A DNA stretch of 64,000 nt from Mucilaginibacter sp. SJ (GTDB lineage: Bacteria > Bacteroidota > Bacteroidia > Sphingobacteriales > Sphingobacteriaceae), in contig NZ_CP118631.1 in assembly GCF_028993635.1 (NCBI RefSeq), positions 3,348,001 through 3,412,000 on the forward strand, read 5' to 3'. This document shows, piece by piece, positions 44,193-54,400 of this stretch (the first letter of the stretch is position 1; each line of letters starts with the position of its first letter). A model generated the notes under the pieces. It searched no databases. It had not been told where the DNA came from and saw only the letters and a list, made by a program, of their open reading frames with translations. The translations under genes were made by a program, and so were the position numbers.

Positions 44193-44264
44193 TGTCATGC
44201 TGAGCTTGTCGAAGCATGGTGGGTAGGCCTCTGCGCACGACCCTTCGACAGGCTCAGGGTGACA
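44193..44264. repeat. Dispersed inverted repeat (GTCATGCTGAGCTTGTCGAAG type)
   Basis: Arms 44193-44217 and 44241-44264 pair at about 19 of 24 positions, around GAGCTTGTCGAAG / CTTCGACAGGCTC. This is a repeat I recognise from many Bacteroidota chromosomes. It lies between tex and the prfA terminator. Confidence 0.75.
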
Positions 44265-44310
44265 AGCCCTCTCTTTAACGTGATTCGCTCTTAAAGATTT
44301 CTCCTAAACA

Positions 44311-44340
44311 AAAAATCCCCAACCATCAGGCTGGGGATTT
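44311..44340 (-). terminator. Intrinsic terminator of prfA
   Basis: Stem AAATCCCCA/TGGGGATTT with a ten-base loop, followed on the minus strand by a run of six T. It lies 23 bases past the prfA stop. Confidence 0.8.
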
Positions 44341-44362
44341 CTATTTAATATCTGATTATAGC

Positions 44363-45436
44363 TTACGCTACTGTTCCCTCTTTCAACTTCTCAGCATTTT
44401 CAGCAAACTGAAGCGATTCAAGGATCTCCTGTAAATCACCGTTAAGTACGCCCGGCAGGTTATAAATAGTTAAACCAATGCGGTGCTCAGTTAAACGGCC
44501 TTGTGGATAGTTATAGGTACGTACCTTGGCCGACCTGTCGCCGGTTGACACCATGGTTTTACGTTTTTTAGATGTTTCTTCCAGGTGCTTTTGCAGCTCC
44601 ATTTCATACACTCTCGAACGTAGTACCTGTAAAGCCTTATCGTAGTTTTTTAATTGTGATTTCTGATCCTGGCACTGGGCAACAATACCTGTAGGGATGT
44701 GGGTTAACCTCACAGCCGAATAGGTAGTATTTACCGACTGACCACCAGGCCCTGAAGCACAGAAAAGATCTTTACGGATATCACTAACCTGAAGGTCGAT
44801 ATCAAACTCATCAACCTCGGGCAGTACTACTACAGAAGCTGCTGAAGTATGTACACGGCCTTGTGTTTCGGTATCAGGCACACGTTGTACACGGTGTACG
44901 CCCGATTCATATTTCAGGGTTCCGTAAGCGTCTTCGGCGTTTACGTTAAATACAATCTCTTTATAACCGCCGCTGGTGCCTTCGGTATAATCCACCAGCT
45001 CGGTACGCCAGCCACGTTTTTCGCAATAGCGCATATACATGCGGTAAAGATCGCCGGCAAAAAGGGCAGCCTCATCACCACCGGTACCACCACGAATCTC
45101 CACAATAGCATTTTTCGAATCTTCAGGATCTTTAGGGATCAGCATCAGGCGAATTTCTTCCTCCTTTACTTCCTGTTGAGCAAGCAGTTCGTCAAGTTCC
45201 ATTTTGGCCATCTCACGAAACTCTTCATCTTTTTCGGTAGCCAGGATCTCTTTATTGGTTTCGATATTGCTCATAATGTTGCGGTATATATGATACTCAT
45301 CAACAATTTTGGCAAGGTCTTTATATTCTTTGTTTAACTGGGCAAAACGCTTCATATCCTGCATCACTTCAGGATTGCTCAATTCACCTTCAACGTTTTT
45401 CCAGCGCTCGTATATCAGCTCTAATTTATCTAACAT
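44363..45436 (-). CDS. prfA: Peptide chain release factor 1
   Basis: A 357-residue class I release factor. The hydrolysis motif is [20 protein letters not shown] (GGQ). The codon-recognition tripeptide is P-D-T in [15 protein letters not shown], fitting the RF1 PxT pattern rather than the RF2 SPF. The N-terminal helical domain and the HTSAA block are standard. It terminates at UAA and UAG. Single gene with its own terminator. Confidence 0.96.
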   Translation of the reverse strand: MLDKLELIYERWKNVEGELSNPEVMQDMKRFAQLNKEYKDLAKIVDEYHIYRNIMSNIETNKEILATEKDEEFREMAKMELDELLAQQEVKEEEIRLMLIPKDPEDSKNAIVEIRGGTGGDEAALFAGDLYRMYMRYCEKRGWRTELVDYTEGTSGGYKEIVFNVNAEDAYGTLKYESGVHRVQRVPDTETQGRVHTSAASVVVLPEVDEFDIDLQVSDIRKDLFCASGPGGQSVNTTYSAVRLTHIPTGIVAQCQDQKSQLKNYDKALQVLRSRVYEMELQKHLEETSKKRKTMVSTGDRSAKVRTYNYPQGRLTEHRIGLTIYNLPGVLNGDLQEILESLQFAENAEKLKEGTVA

Positions 45437-45596
45437 ATTTTATAAATAATGATGCAGCTAAAACTGTTTGATATTGAACCGGCTTATGAAAGATTTGAAG
45501 TTTCGGGCGGCTTACAGGCTTACTGCAAAAAAGTGCACAAAAGTACGCATTTTACTGCATATTTTAATTCAGCGGATTGTAAGTTGTTTTATAGCC
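45437..45596. other. Upstream region of prfA, no gene seen
   Basis: The first half of a 321-base gap between prfA and the lpxH-like gene. It contains the prfA promoter region; I see no confident consensus or RNA motif. The second half is a repeat array. Confidence 0.4.
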
Positions 45597-45760
45597 TATA
45601 GATCATGGTTCATAGTTCATAGATCGCTGCGACCTATGGTTCATAGTTCATGGACCATAGCAAAAGTCTAAACCCGATTAACTCGGACAAAGCGGTGGCC
45701 TTTAAACTACAGAACACCATGAACCATGATCTATTAACTATGAACTCTCCCCATGAACTA
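45597..45760 (-). repeat. Stop-adjacent word array (GGTTCATAG family)
   Basis: Variants of CATGGTTCATAGTTCATAG are repeated at 45597-45660 in direct order and at 45714-45760 in inverted order. The TAG stop of the lpxH-like gene (45758-45760) is part of the first word on its strand (TAGTTCATGGGG). Same words as after the TonB receptor at 11064-11100. Confidence 0.7.
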
Positions 45761-46513
45761 AACAAAATATTCCAGTTTCAATTCATTACCATCAAAAACG
45801 GCATAAGAGAAGTATGAAATCCACTCGCCAAGGTTAATATAACGGCTTTGAGGGGTTATTTGAATATCAAGCGGCATGTGGCGATGGCCAAAAACAAGGT
45901 AATCGTAAAAGTTGTTTTTTAATTCTTCGCGGCAAAAATTTACCAGCCATTCCTGCTCCCCCGGTTTTGGATTTTCTTTTTTTGCATTGGTATCCCGGCT
46001 GTGGCGGCTCCATTTATTGGCTATTCCCACGCCAAGGTTTGGGTGAATGCGGGCAAACAGCCACTGGCAAAACCGGCTCCTGAAAAAACCTTTTAAAAAC
46101 TTATAAAAGTTATCCCCCGGACCAAGCCCATCGCCATGATGAATGAAAAATTTCTTTCCGCCGCGCTCAATTTTTAATTCATTGCTGATAATAGTTGCGC
46201 CCAGTTCATTTACAAAATAATCAAACATCCACATATCGTGGTTGCCTTTAAACAGGTAAAGCTTTACACCGGCATCGGCAAGTTCGGCAAGTTTGCCAAG
46301 GAAACGGATGTAGCCTTTGGGCACCACGGTTTTGTATTCAAACCAGAAGTCGAAAACATCGCCAACCAGGAATAGTTCGGCGGCATCATGCTTAATACTG
46401 TCGAGCCAGCGCACTATTTTATCTTCGCGTTGGCGGCTTGAAGCATATGTGCCTGTGCCTAAATGAACATCAGAAGCAAAATAGAGTTTGTCGCGAACCG
46501 GCATATCCGGCAA
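45758..46513 (-). CDS. lpxH: UDP-2,3-diacylglucosamine diphosphatase-like metallophosphatase
   Basis: A 251-residue calcineurin-like phosphoesterase with the full metal set in order: ASDVHLGT, LVGDVFDFWFEYK, FKGNHDMWMFDY, HHGDGLGPGD, and FGHRHMPLD. The GDVFDFWFEY wording is typical of LpxH/LpxH2, which cleaves UDP-2,3-diacylglucosamine to lipid X in lipid A synthesis. No other lpx genes are near, so the symbol is a family assignment. The start could also be four codons in. Confidence 0.85.
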   Translation of the reverse strand: MPDMPVRDKLYFASDVHLGTGTYASSRQREDKIVRWLDSIKHDAAELFLVGDVFDFWFEYKTVVPKGYIRFLGKLAELADAGVKLYLFKGNHDMWMFDYFVNELGATIISNELKIERGGKKFFIHHGDGLGPGDNFYKFLKGFFRSRFCQWLFARIHPNLGVGIANKWSRHSRDTNAKKENPKPGEQEWLVNFCREELKNNFYDYLVFGHRHMPLDIQITPQSRYINLGEWISYFSYAVFDGNELKLEYFV

Positions 46514-46619
46514 AAATACGTTTTAACAGCCAAACAGAAAAGATAAAGATTGTTACACAACAACCAGCAAACAACAGCGTACCTTAGTGGTTATTCAGCA
46601 TACATTAAACATTAAAATT

Positions 46620-46862
46620 ATGGCAATCCCCGAAAACCCAAATCTTGACGATGCGCGGGAAGATAAAGACCCCGGCAATGAATATGAGCAGAATGAAGGT
46701 CAGGATACCGGCAACGAAATAATTGATAACAGCGAACCGGATGTTGCCGGATTAAATACAGCCAGCCGCGCATCCGAATCGTCATTTACTTTAAATTTTG
46801 AGGATGGCTATGCTCCTGCTCCGGATAAAAATGACGAAGACCAGCAATCGCCAAAGCACTGA
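46620..46862 (+). CDS. Small acidic, probably disordered protein
   Basis: 80 residues from the ATG at 46620; a longer in-frame start at 46587 is possible. The composition is dominated by D, E, N, P and S, with few hydrophobics and no signal peptide or cysteine. It looks intrinsically disordered and strongly negatively charged. I recognise no family. It is followed after 11 bases by a small secreted protein gene on the same strand. Confidence 0.6.
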   Translation: MAIPENPNLDDAREDKDPGNEYEQNEGQDTGNEIIDNSEPDVAGLNTASRASESSFTLNFEDGYAPAPDKNDEDQQSPKH

Positions 46863-46873
46863 TATATTAAGCA

Positions 46874-47221
46874 ATGAAAAAATTATTACTGCCGGCTTTG
46901 ATCATGGTTGTTTTTGCCGGTAAGGCATCTGCACAGTCAAAAGGCTTTACGATGACTGATTTCAAGGCCAATATAGGCAAAACAGGCACTTTGTGCGATA
47001 CCGTTTACTCGTACAAAGCAGTGAGCGACACGCTTACCCTTTTGAACATGGGCGCAGTTTACCCAAGGCAAAAATATACCATAGCTGTAAAAGGCAGCAC
47101 AATAAAGCTTGACCTATCTGCCATAAAAGGAAAATACGTATGTGCAACCGGCACATTTGAACTTTTTAAAGGCCAGCCCGAAATCGTAGCCGACAAACCA
47201 GAGCAAATCACGGTTAACTAA
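46874..47221 (+). CDS. Small secreted OB-fold-like protein
   Basis: A 115-residue protein with a signal peptide (ends ASAQS, about 21). A beta-rich body of about 90 residues follows: GKTGTLCDTVYSYKAVSDTLTLLNMG, then IKGKYVCATGTFELFKGQPEIV. The last stretch (V-x-A-x-G-x-F with GQPEIV) is like periplasmic OB-fold proteins. The ligand is unknown. A bidirectional terminator follows. Confidence 0.75.
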   Translation: MKKLLLPALIMVVFAGKASAQSKGFTMTDFKANIGKTGTLCDTVYSYKAVSDTLTLLNMGAVYPRQKYTIAVKGSTIKLDLSAIKGKYVCATGTFELFKGQPEIVADKPEQITVN

Positions 47222-47236
47222 CAAGCTATCAACGCC

Positions 47237-47283
47237 TTATAAACGAGAAAAGCAGATCGATGATCTGCTTTTCTCGTTTATAA
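47237..47283. terminator. Bidirectional intrinsic terminator
   Basis: Perfect 22-base arms (core AAGCAGATC/GATCTGCTT) with a three-base loop. It is A/T-rich at the outer ends, between convergent genes. Confidence 0.85.
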
Positions 47284-47300
47284 GAGGATCCTTATTAAAT

Positions 47301-47337
47301 CTATAGCTTTAAGCTTTATACATTCAGCTTTTGGCTT
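47301..47337 (-). repeat. Stop-adjacent word array (AAGCTTTAGGCTT family)
   Basis: On the minus strand the barrel-gene TAA begins the word TAAGCCAAAAGCTGAA, followed by AAAGCTTAAAGCTATAG. It lies between the stop and the terminator at 47237-47283, and resembles the words at 18032-18140. Confidence 0.6.
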
Positions 47338-48091
47338 AAAAAGCTTTATACAAACCAAATACCAGCTGTCCTTCAGTAATTGGCTGCTTGGTTACCAAAC
47401 GGCCCACATTAAGCGTACGACCGGTTGTGGTTACATCATATCCCGGTGATTTAACATAATTGCCTTTAAGGGACAAGCCCCAGCCGGCGCCCATATCAAA
47501 CCTGATTGCCGCGCTGCCGCCATAAGCAAAGGCATAACCTTTGGCACTTTGCTGGGTTATACTGCCGCTTTGTGCATCAACGCCGGTAACAGATATGGTT
47601 AACAATGGCGATGTTTGGCTTTTGATAGCGCCTGCCGATGCCCTTACATCAAATGATAAACTGTGCCATACAAAAGTATATTGCGGGCCTACCAGCAAGT
47701 TAAAGCTGCGGTAACGTTTATCAGCAGTAACAGTTCCCTCGTCGGCTTTGAAATCGGTAGTATACCCCTGTGATAGTATCAGGTCGTCATCATATGAAAA
47801 ATTGCTTTGGTCCTGGTACGAAAAAGTGTAGCCGATCCCGAAATTCCTGTACAGGTAATATGCACCGTCAAGCTGGAAGGTAACGCCCCTGTTTGCAAAG
47901 CCCGATTTATTATTACTGTAATCTGTTTTTTTGAAATCACCCAAAGGATATGAAATACCCATGCTTAACCCAACATAAGGTTTAAGTTTTACTTTGGTTT
48001 CGTCATCTTTATCGTTGGTATCCTGAGCTTTTGAAGTAAACGCCAGCAGCATTAAAAGGCCTGCTGTAAAAAAAGTAAGGGTTTGTTTCAT
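47336..48091 (-). CDS. Outer-membrane beta-barrel protein
   Basis: A 251-residue protein with a signal peptide ending SKAQD (about 23). Alternating strands typical of eight-to-ten-strand OmpA/PorT-like barrels follow: LKPYVGLSMGISYPLGDF, GFANRGVTFQLDGAYYL, FGIGYTFSYQDQS. It ends in an aromatic residue (VFGLYKAF). No ligand can be inferred. Confidence 0.85.
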   Translation of the reverse strand: MKQTLTFFTAGLLMLLAFTSKAQDTNDKDDETKVKLKPYVGLSMGISYPLGDFKKTDYSNNKSGFANRGVTFQLDGAYYLYRNFGIGYTFSYQDQSNFSYDDDLILSQGYTTDFKADEGTVTADKRYRSFNLLVGPQYTFVWHSLSFDVRASAGAIKSQTSPLLTISVTGVDAQSGSITQQSAKGYAFAYGGSAAIRFDMGAGWGLSLKGNYVKSPGYDVTTTGRTLNVGRLVTKQPITEGQLVFGLYKAF

Positions 48092-48379
48092 GTTTGTTAT
48101 TATGTAACTGTATTACCGTAAGTTGCCGCTGCATCCTTAACCGCAAAGCAAACGTGTAAAAAAACGCATTATTATTGATACTGTATGATAATCAGATCCC
48201 CTTTCGGGGTTAAAAATCACACCGGTTATCAACTGAAAAAAGTTAAAGGGGTTAATTTTTAATAATTTGCCCTTATTTTACAACAGTTTTTTCACGCCGC
48301 TAATATAGCCTGCCCCGGGCAATTAAACAGCAACCTGGTGTAAAATTAACAACTTTTAACCTTTTGATCCGTTATTGCC
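48092..48379. other. Divergent intergenic region, no gene seen
   Basis: The gap between the barrel gene and the oligopeptidase. It holds an AT-rich stretch, a small hairpin CCCC-TTTC-GGGG near 48199 and no recognised RNA. The right end contains the promoter listed next. Confidence 0.4.
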
Positions 48380-48411
48380 TTGCGGCAATGTAACCTGAAT
48401 GGCTATCTTTA
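48380..48411 (+). promoter_or_regulatory. Candidate Bacteroidota promoter for the oligopeptidase
   Basis: TTG at 48380-48382 and TATCTTTA at 48404-48411 are 21 bases apart, close to the TTTG-N19/20-TAnnTTTG consensus. The ATG is 22 bases downstream. Confidence 0.45.
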
Positions 48412-48433
48412 GTTGCCTGTAATTTAAACAACC

Positions 48434-50551
48434 ATGACAAAAACGTTCTGTTTATTAGCATTAGCTGTTTTATTTTGCAGCTATACACATGCACAAATGA
48501 CTATAAAAACACTTCCATATCCCAAAACAAAAAAAATTGATGTTATTGATACCTATTTTGGCACACAGGTGCCCGATCCATACCGCTGGCTGGAGAATGA
48601 TCATGCCGACGATACCAAAGCCTGGGTACAGGACGAAAATAAGGTAACGTTCAACTATCTCGATCAGATCCCGTACCGGGCCGACATACACAAACGCCTG
48701 GAGTTTTTATGGAACTACGAAAAATATAGCGCCCCCTTTAAGGAAGGCAAATACATTTACTTTTATAAAAACGATGGTTTACAAAGCCAGAATGTGCTAT
48801 ATCGCCAATTAGGCGATAACGGCGCCCCCGAAGTTTTTCTTGACCCCAATAAATTCTCTGCCGATGGTACTACCTCGTTACAAGGCATCGAGTTTAGCAA
48901 AAACGGGGAGCTGGCAGCCTACCAGATCTCCGAGGGAGGCTCGGACTGGCGCAAGGTTATCGTTATCAATACCGAAGATAAAAGCGTTGTTGGTGATACC
49001 CTGAAAGATGTAAAATTCAGCGGACTGGCATGGCATGGTACCGATGGTTTTTATTACAGCAGCTATGATAAGCCGACAGAAGGCAGCCAGCTTTCGGGTA
49101 TGACACAGTTTCATAAACTTTATTACCATAAGCTGGGCACACCTCAAAGTACCGATAGGCTGATCTTCGGCGGTGATAAACCCCCCCGCCGTTACATAGG
49201 AGCTTATCTTACCGAGGATGAACGCTTTTTGGTGATCACAGCCGCCACTTCAACAACCGGCAACGAACTTTATATCCGGGATTTAAGTAAACCCGGCAGC
49301 CAGATCATTAACGTTGTGAACAATTTTGATAACCAGCACAGCGTTTTGGATAATGTGGGGAACAAGCTTTATATTCTCACCAATATCTACTCGCCCAATT
49401 TTAAAATAGTTACTGTTGATGCCGGCGAACCGGGTATCACCCATTGGAAAAACCTGATCCCCGAAACTAAAAACGTATTAAGCGCCACCACCGGCGGAGG
49501 TAAAATTTTTGCCGAATACCTGCAGGATGCCACCTCCCTGATCAAGCAATATAATATGGATGGCAAGCTTGAACGTACTATCCAGTTGCCATCAATAGGC
49601 TCCGCGTCGGGTTTCGGCACAAAAAAAGAAGAGAAGGTTACCTATTACACTTTTACCAATTATATATACCCGCCAACTATTTTTAAGCTGGATATTGAAA
49701 CCGGCGCCTCCTCCGTCTATAAAAAATCGGGGGCAAAGTTTGATCCTGAACAGTATGAATCAAAACAGGTGTTTTATACCTCAAAGGATAAAACAAAGAT
49801 CCCGATGATCATCACCTATAAAAAAGGGACGGTGCTTAATGGGCAAAACCCAACGTTGTTGTACGCCTATGGAGGCTTTGGCGTTAGCTTAACCCCTGCT
49901 TTCAGCACATCAAACATCATATTGCTTGAGCATGGTGGTATTTATGCCGTACCCAACCTGCGTGGTGGTGGCGAATATGGCGAGCTCTGGCACCGCAAAG
50001 GCATCAAGCTAAAAAAACAGAATGTATTTGATGATTTTATTGCCGCGGCCGAATATCTTATCAAAAATAAATACACCTCGAAAGATTACCTCGCGGTTTC
50101 AGGCGGCTCAAACGGGGGCCTGCTTATTGGCGCTATGTTAACGCAACGTCCCGACTTGTTTAAAGTAGCTTTCCCTGCTGTAGGTGTGCTGGATATGCTC
50201 AGGTATAATAAATTTACCGCCGGGGCTGGCTGGAGTTATGATTATGGCACCGCCGAAGATTCGGAACAAATGTTCAAATACCTATATAACTACTCACCGT
50301 ACCATGCCCTTAAACCGGGTATTTACCCTGCTACCATGGTTACCACGGCCGACCATGACGACCGCGTGGTACCTGCCCACTCCTTTAAATTTGCGGCACG
50401 CCTACAGGAATACCAGCAGGGTATTGCGCCAACACTCATCCGCATTGAAACCAATGCCGGCCACGGAGCAGGACAAAGTACAGCCCAGCTCATCAATGGC
50501 CAGGTTGATAAATGGGCTTTCATGTTCTGGAATATGGGGATAAAGTGGTAA
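48434..50551 (+). CDS. Prolyl oligopeptidase family serine peptidase (S9A)
   Basis: A 705-residue secreted peptidase with a signal peptide (ends THAQM). An N-terminal beta-propeller opens PDPYRWLENDHADDTKAWVQ. The C-terminal alpha/beta-hydrolase domain has the triad: Ser in SGGSNGGLLIG (about 553-563), Asp in ADHDDRVVPAHSF (about 637-649) and His in NAGHGAGQ (about 672-679). It cleaves after proline in short peptides; the periplasm is the likely site. An SGNH hydrolase gene follows after 31 bases. Confidence 0.95.
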   Translation: MTKTFCLLALAVLFCSYTHAQMTIKTLPYPKTKKIDVIDTYFGTQVPDPYRWLENDHADDTKAWVQDENKVTFNYLDQIPYRADIHKRLEFLWNYEKYSAPFKEGKYIYFYKNDGLQSQNVLYRQLGDNGAPEVFLDPNKFSADGTTSLQGIEFSKNGELAAYQISEGGSDWRKVIVINTEDKSVVGDTLKDVKFSGLAWHGTDGFYYSSYDKPTEGSQLSGMTQFHKLYYHKLGTPQSTDRLIFGGDKPPRRYIGAYLTEDERFLVITAATSTTGNELYIRDLSKPGSQIINVVNNFDNQHSVLDNVGNKLYILTNIYSPNFKIVTVDAGEPGITHWKNLIPETKNVLSATTGGGKIFAEYLQDATSLIKQYNMDGKLERTIQLPSIGSASGFGTKKEEKVTYYTFTNYIYPPTIFKLDIETGASSVYKKSGAKFDPEQYESKQVFYTSKDKTKIPMIITYKKGTVLNGQNPTLLYAYGGFGVSLTPAFSTSNIILLEHGGIYAVPNLRGGGEYGELWHRKGIKLKKQNVFDDFIAAAEYLIKNKYTSKDYLAVSGGSNGGLLIGAMLTQRPDLFKVAFPAVGVLDMLRYNKFTAGAGWSYDYGTAEDSEQMFKYLYNYSPYHALKPGIYPATMVTTADHDDRVVPAHSFKFAARLQEYQQGIAPTLIRIETNAGHGAGQSTAQLINGQVDKWAFMFWNMGIKW

Positions 50552-50582
50552 CGATTTTTTAATTTCAATACTCAATTTATAA

Positions 50583-51359
50583 ATGAAAAAATACCTGTTA
50601 GCTGTTGTTCTGTTATTCGTTGCCTCGGCAATAACATTCGCGCAGCATAAAAAACCAAATTTAAACATTGTATTTATAGGCAACAGCATAACCCAGGGTG
50701 TGCAACTGGCCGATGCGGTAACTGAAGCGCCGCCGGCCACAGCAGCAGCTTATCTGCAAAAACAAAATAACCTGGACACAGTAAGTTTCAGTAACCAGGG
50801 CCATAGCGGCTACACCACGCTCGATTTTTTGCCAGGTACAGGTACTTTTGCCAAAGTTGAAGAAGCCGCCAGCGCGTTTACCAATAAGGATGCCTTACTG
50901 ATATTTTCGATAAAACTGGGTACAAATGACAGTGCCATACAAGGGCCGCATGGCGCGCCCGTATCGCCCGAAGATTATCAAAAAAATTTAAAGACCATAG
51001 CTGATAAACTTTTAGCCGATTTTCCGAAAGCGGTTATCATTTTCCAGCATCCGCTATGGTATAGCCCTAACACATACAACGGCGCAAAATATTTGCAGGA
51101 AGGTTTAAACAGGCTGCAAAGTTATGTACCAATGATAGATGCGCTTGTAAAAACATATGCAACCACAAATCCCAAACAGGTTTTTGTGGGCGATACCAAA
51201 GCGTTCGCCTATTTCGAAAAAAATCATTTAACCGATCTCATCCCTGAGAACGGCAAGCAGGGCACATTTTACCTCCACCCCAATAAAAAAGGAGCCGAAG
51301 CTTTAGGTGAGTTTTGGGGCACGGCTATCAATAAAATAATAAAGCGCTATTTTAAATAA
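50583..51359 (+). CDS. Secreted SGNH/GDSL hydrolase
   Basis: A 258-residue protein with a signal peptide (ends TFAQH). Block I is VFIGNSITQGVQL, where GNS replaces GDS as is common in sialate and acetylxylan esterase-like members. Block III is KLGTNDSA and block V is YLHPNKKGAEALG. Probably a periplasmic carbohydrate esterase. It may be co-transcribed with the oligopeptidase. Confidence 0.88.
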   Translation: MKKYLLAVVLLFVASAITFAQHKKPNLNIVFIGNSITQGVQLADAVTEAPPATAAAYLQKQNNLDTVSFSNQGHSGYTTLDFLPGTGTFAKVEEAASAFTNKDALLIFSIKLGTNDSAIQGPHGAPVSPEDYQKNLKTIADKLLADFPKAVIIFQHPLWYSPNTYNGAKYLQEGLNRLQSYVPMIDALVKTYATTNPKQVFVGDTKAFAYFEKNHLTDLIPENGKQGTFYLHPNKKGAEALGEFWGTAINKIIKRYFK

Positions 51360-51493
51360 ATTACTTGGCGCTTTACATCTCTTAAATGAAAGCTAAAGCA
51401 CAAAGCCGAAAGAACATATTGGTTTTCAACACCATTAAGTTACTTCGTGTCAAATTAATTAATAGGCGCTATATAGTCCTGTTGGCACACCAA

Positions 51494-54400
51494 TCACCTC
51501 AAAATCACCACATAGCCCGATAAAACAACATTGTTCATCTTTGTATTTACCACGTAATAATATGTGCCGGATGGCATCGCTTTACCCTGGTAAGTACCGT
51601 CCCAGGGCTTAGGATATCCTACCGAGTGAAATAAAGGTTGCCCGTAGCGGTTGTAAACATCAACAGTGCTGTTTTCATATGCTACAAGGCCTTTAATCTC
51701 CCAGTAATCATTTACCCCATCACCATTGGGTGTAAATGTATTGCTGATATTTATTACCGGCGAAACTTTAACCGCAACCTGGCTTTCGTTCACACAGCCA
51801 TTTGATTTATCGGTGATTTTAAGTTTGTAAATTATATCCTGATCGCCGGTTACTACAGGGTTTTTAGCTGTAGCGTTGTCCAGACCGGTGGCCGGTGTCC
51901 ATTCATAGGTTACGTTTTCGGTACTTACCACCGGGTTTAAAGTGATGGTATGCCCTTTTAAAACATATCTCGTATCGCCGGCTGCATCGGCCTGTACCGT
52001 TGGCGGCGGAACGAAATTGATGGTGATATCATCAGTAGGCGTATGACAATCATCAGCCTGTGTCGCGGTAAGCGTTAATTTAACGGAGCCCTTGGCAATA
52101 TCAATAGGATCTGGCTGAAAGCTTGGATTTAGTACATTATCCGAAGGGATAAATCGTCCCAATCCCGATGCTGATGTCCATTTTACTGTAGTTCCGGAAA
52201 ATACCTGTCCGCTCAGCGGTACTATTGGGCTCTGGATACAAACGTTATCGATACTTGGCGGTCCGGCATCTGCACCAGGGCTTGGTGCAAATGTAATTGT
52301 AACATCCCTGGATACCGGCGCACAATCATCCTTCCCGGTTGATGTAAGAGTTAAGGTAATCGATCCCGCATTCCTTTCTGCCGTTGTCGGAGTATATCGT
52401 GCTTTGAGATCATCCTGTTTGGAGAAGCCGCTGAGCGATCCCCCGGTCCAGGTCCCTGTGCCGGTAGCACTTTGTATGCTGCCATCAAGCTGTATGTACG
52501 GAACGCTAACACAAACAGTTTGCGGGCCTCCTGCGTCAACAATTGGGATGCTGTGTACTTCAACCGGCACCATATATGGTTCGCCCGGGCAGTTATTAAT
52601 TATCAAAAATAAATTATAAGGACCCGCGTTAGCGGCTGTAGCTTTTGGAATAGTTACGCTTGGGCTTTGGCTTTCCGATCTGAAATTATTGGGGCCGGTC
52701 CACAAATATGTTGCACCAGCTATAGGCTGAGTTTGCAGTATGATATCATTGCCCTCGCAAACGGGACTGTTGCTATGCCCTTCTATTTTTAGAGTCTGGG
52801 GCCTTACAGTTACCGTATATTTAACTGGAGTGCCCGGACAGCCAAATGCTACAGGCGTTATGGTATAAGAAACCTGGATAGGGTTTGTTGTGGTATTAAC
52901 CAGGGCTTCATTAATAGGGTTAGCGGTTTGATCGGTAACCGCGGCATTACTGATGCCGGTGACAGCCGGCCTGCTCCATAAAAACGTAGCCGTAGGTATA
53001 TTGGATGTTAAAGTAAGCCCCAGCGGTGTGTTATTACACATTACAGATGACAGCGGCGGTGGATTGGTAATTACCGCTCCCGGATTAACCGTTACCTTAA
53101 GCGGATACGGCCCCCCCGGACAATCGCCCGTTTTAAAATTAAACATATAGGTAACTTCAACAGGATCATTGGTAGTATTATAAAGCACCTCTTTTATAAC
53201 AGGTGCTGCCTGGCCTGTTACGGTAGCGTTGCTAATGCCAGTAACGGCCTCCCTGCTCCATGTATAGCTTGTTGCCGGGGTGTTAAATTTAACCTCGTAA
53301 TTGGTGCTGGTACCATTACAAACCGGGCCGGGCGGAGCGCTTGTAACAACAGGGGTGGCATTTACCTTTACTGTGTATGTAAACACAGGCCCGGGGCAAC
53401 CGTTTAAATATGGTGTTATCTTATAAGTTACATCAACAGCCGCTGCGTTTGCATCGTTATTTACCAGTGTCTCGGTAATTAAGCTGGATGTTTGCCCCGT
53501 TACCGCTGGGTTACTGATGCCGGCAACAGCGGGGCGGTCCCATGAAAAAGTGGTACCGGGCTGGTCGGCGGTGATCGCGTAATTTAGCGCGGTACCGCTG
53601 CATATCGGATCGCCTGTGGCGCTGCTTATTACCTGCGGGGCAGGTGTAACCGTTACCTCAACTTTAGTTCGCTCACTGATACAGTCGTTAACCTTAGTCT
53701 CCACATAATAAGTTCTGTTGATGGTTAACGGAGCTGTAGTAAAAGGATTGCTTTGGCTTACAGGGGTACCTCCAACGGGCACATTGTACCAGGTATAAGT
53801 ACCCGTTGAGCCGTTTGCGGTGAGTATAGCGGATTGGCCTTCACAAACCGTCGCTGTGTTATTGGTGCCCACCGTTGGCGCTGCCGGAGGGGGTATCGCC
53901 TTAACTAATACAGCAGTGCGCTCGCTGGTAATACCGCCTACAGTTGTTGCAACATAATAAGTAATATCGTTTAATATGGGCGGGGTAGTAAATATAGGAC
54001 CAACCTTAAGGGCTGTTCCACCGGTAGCGTCGCTATACCAGCGGTATGTTCCGCCCGGCGCTGTAGCTACGAGGTTAGTTATACTGCCTGTACAAACAGA
54101 TTTACCGGAGGCCGTTGGGGCCGCGGGTACCGGATTTATAGTTATGGTAACACTGCTTGACTTTGAACCGCAAGGTCCCGCAGGATCATTAGATGTTAAA
54201 GTTAGTGTTGCAACTTTTTCTCCTGCGGCAGGGGTGTAAACAGCGTCCTTCTTTGTATCGTCGGAGAATGTCCCCGCGCCGCCAGTCCATTTTACTGATG
54301 TAGCCCCTCCTCCAAAACTTCCGGCCAGTTGTACAGGATCGCCCTGCTTTTTAACCTGGTCCGGACCCGCGTCAATGATAACCCTATTATAAATAGTTAT

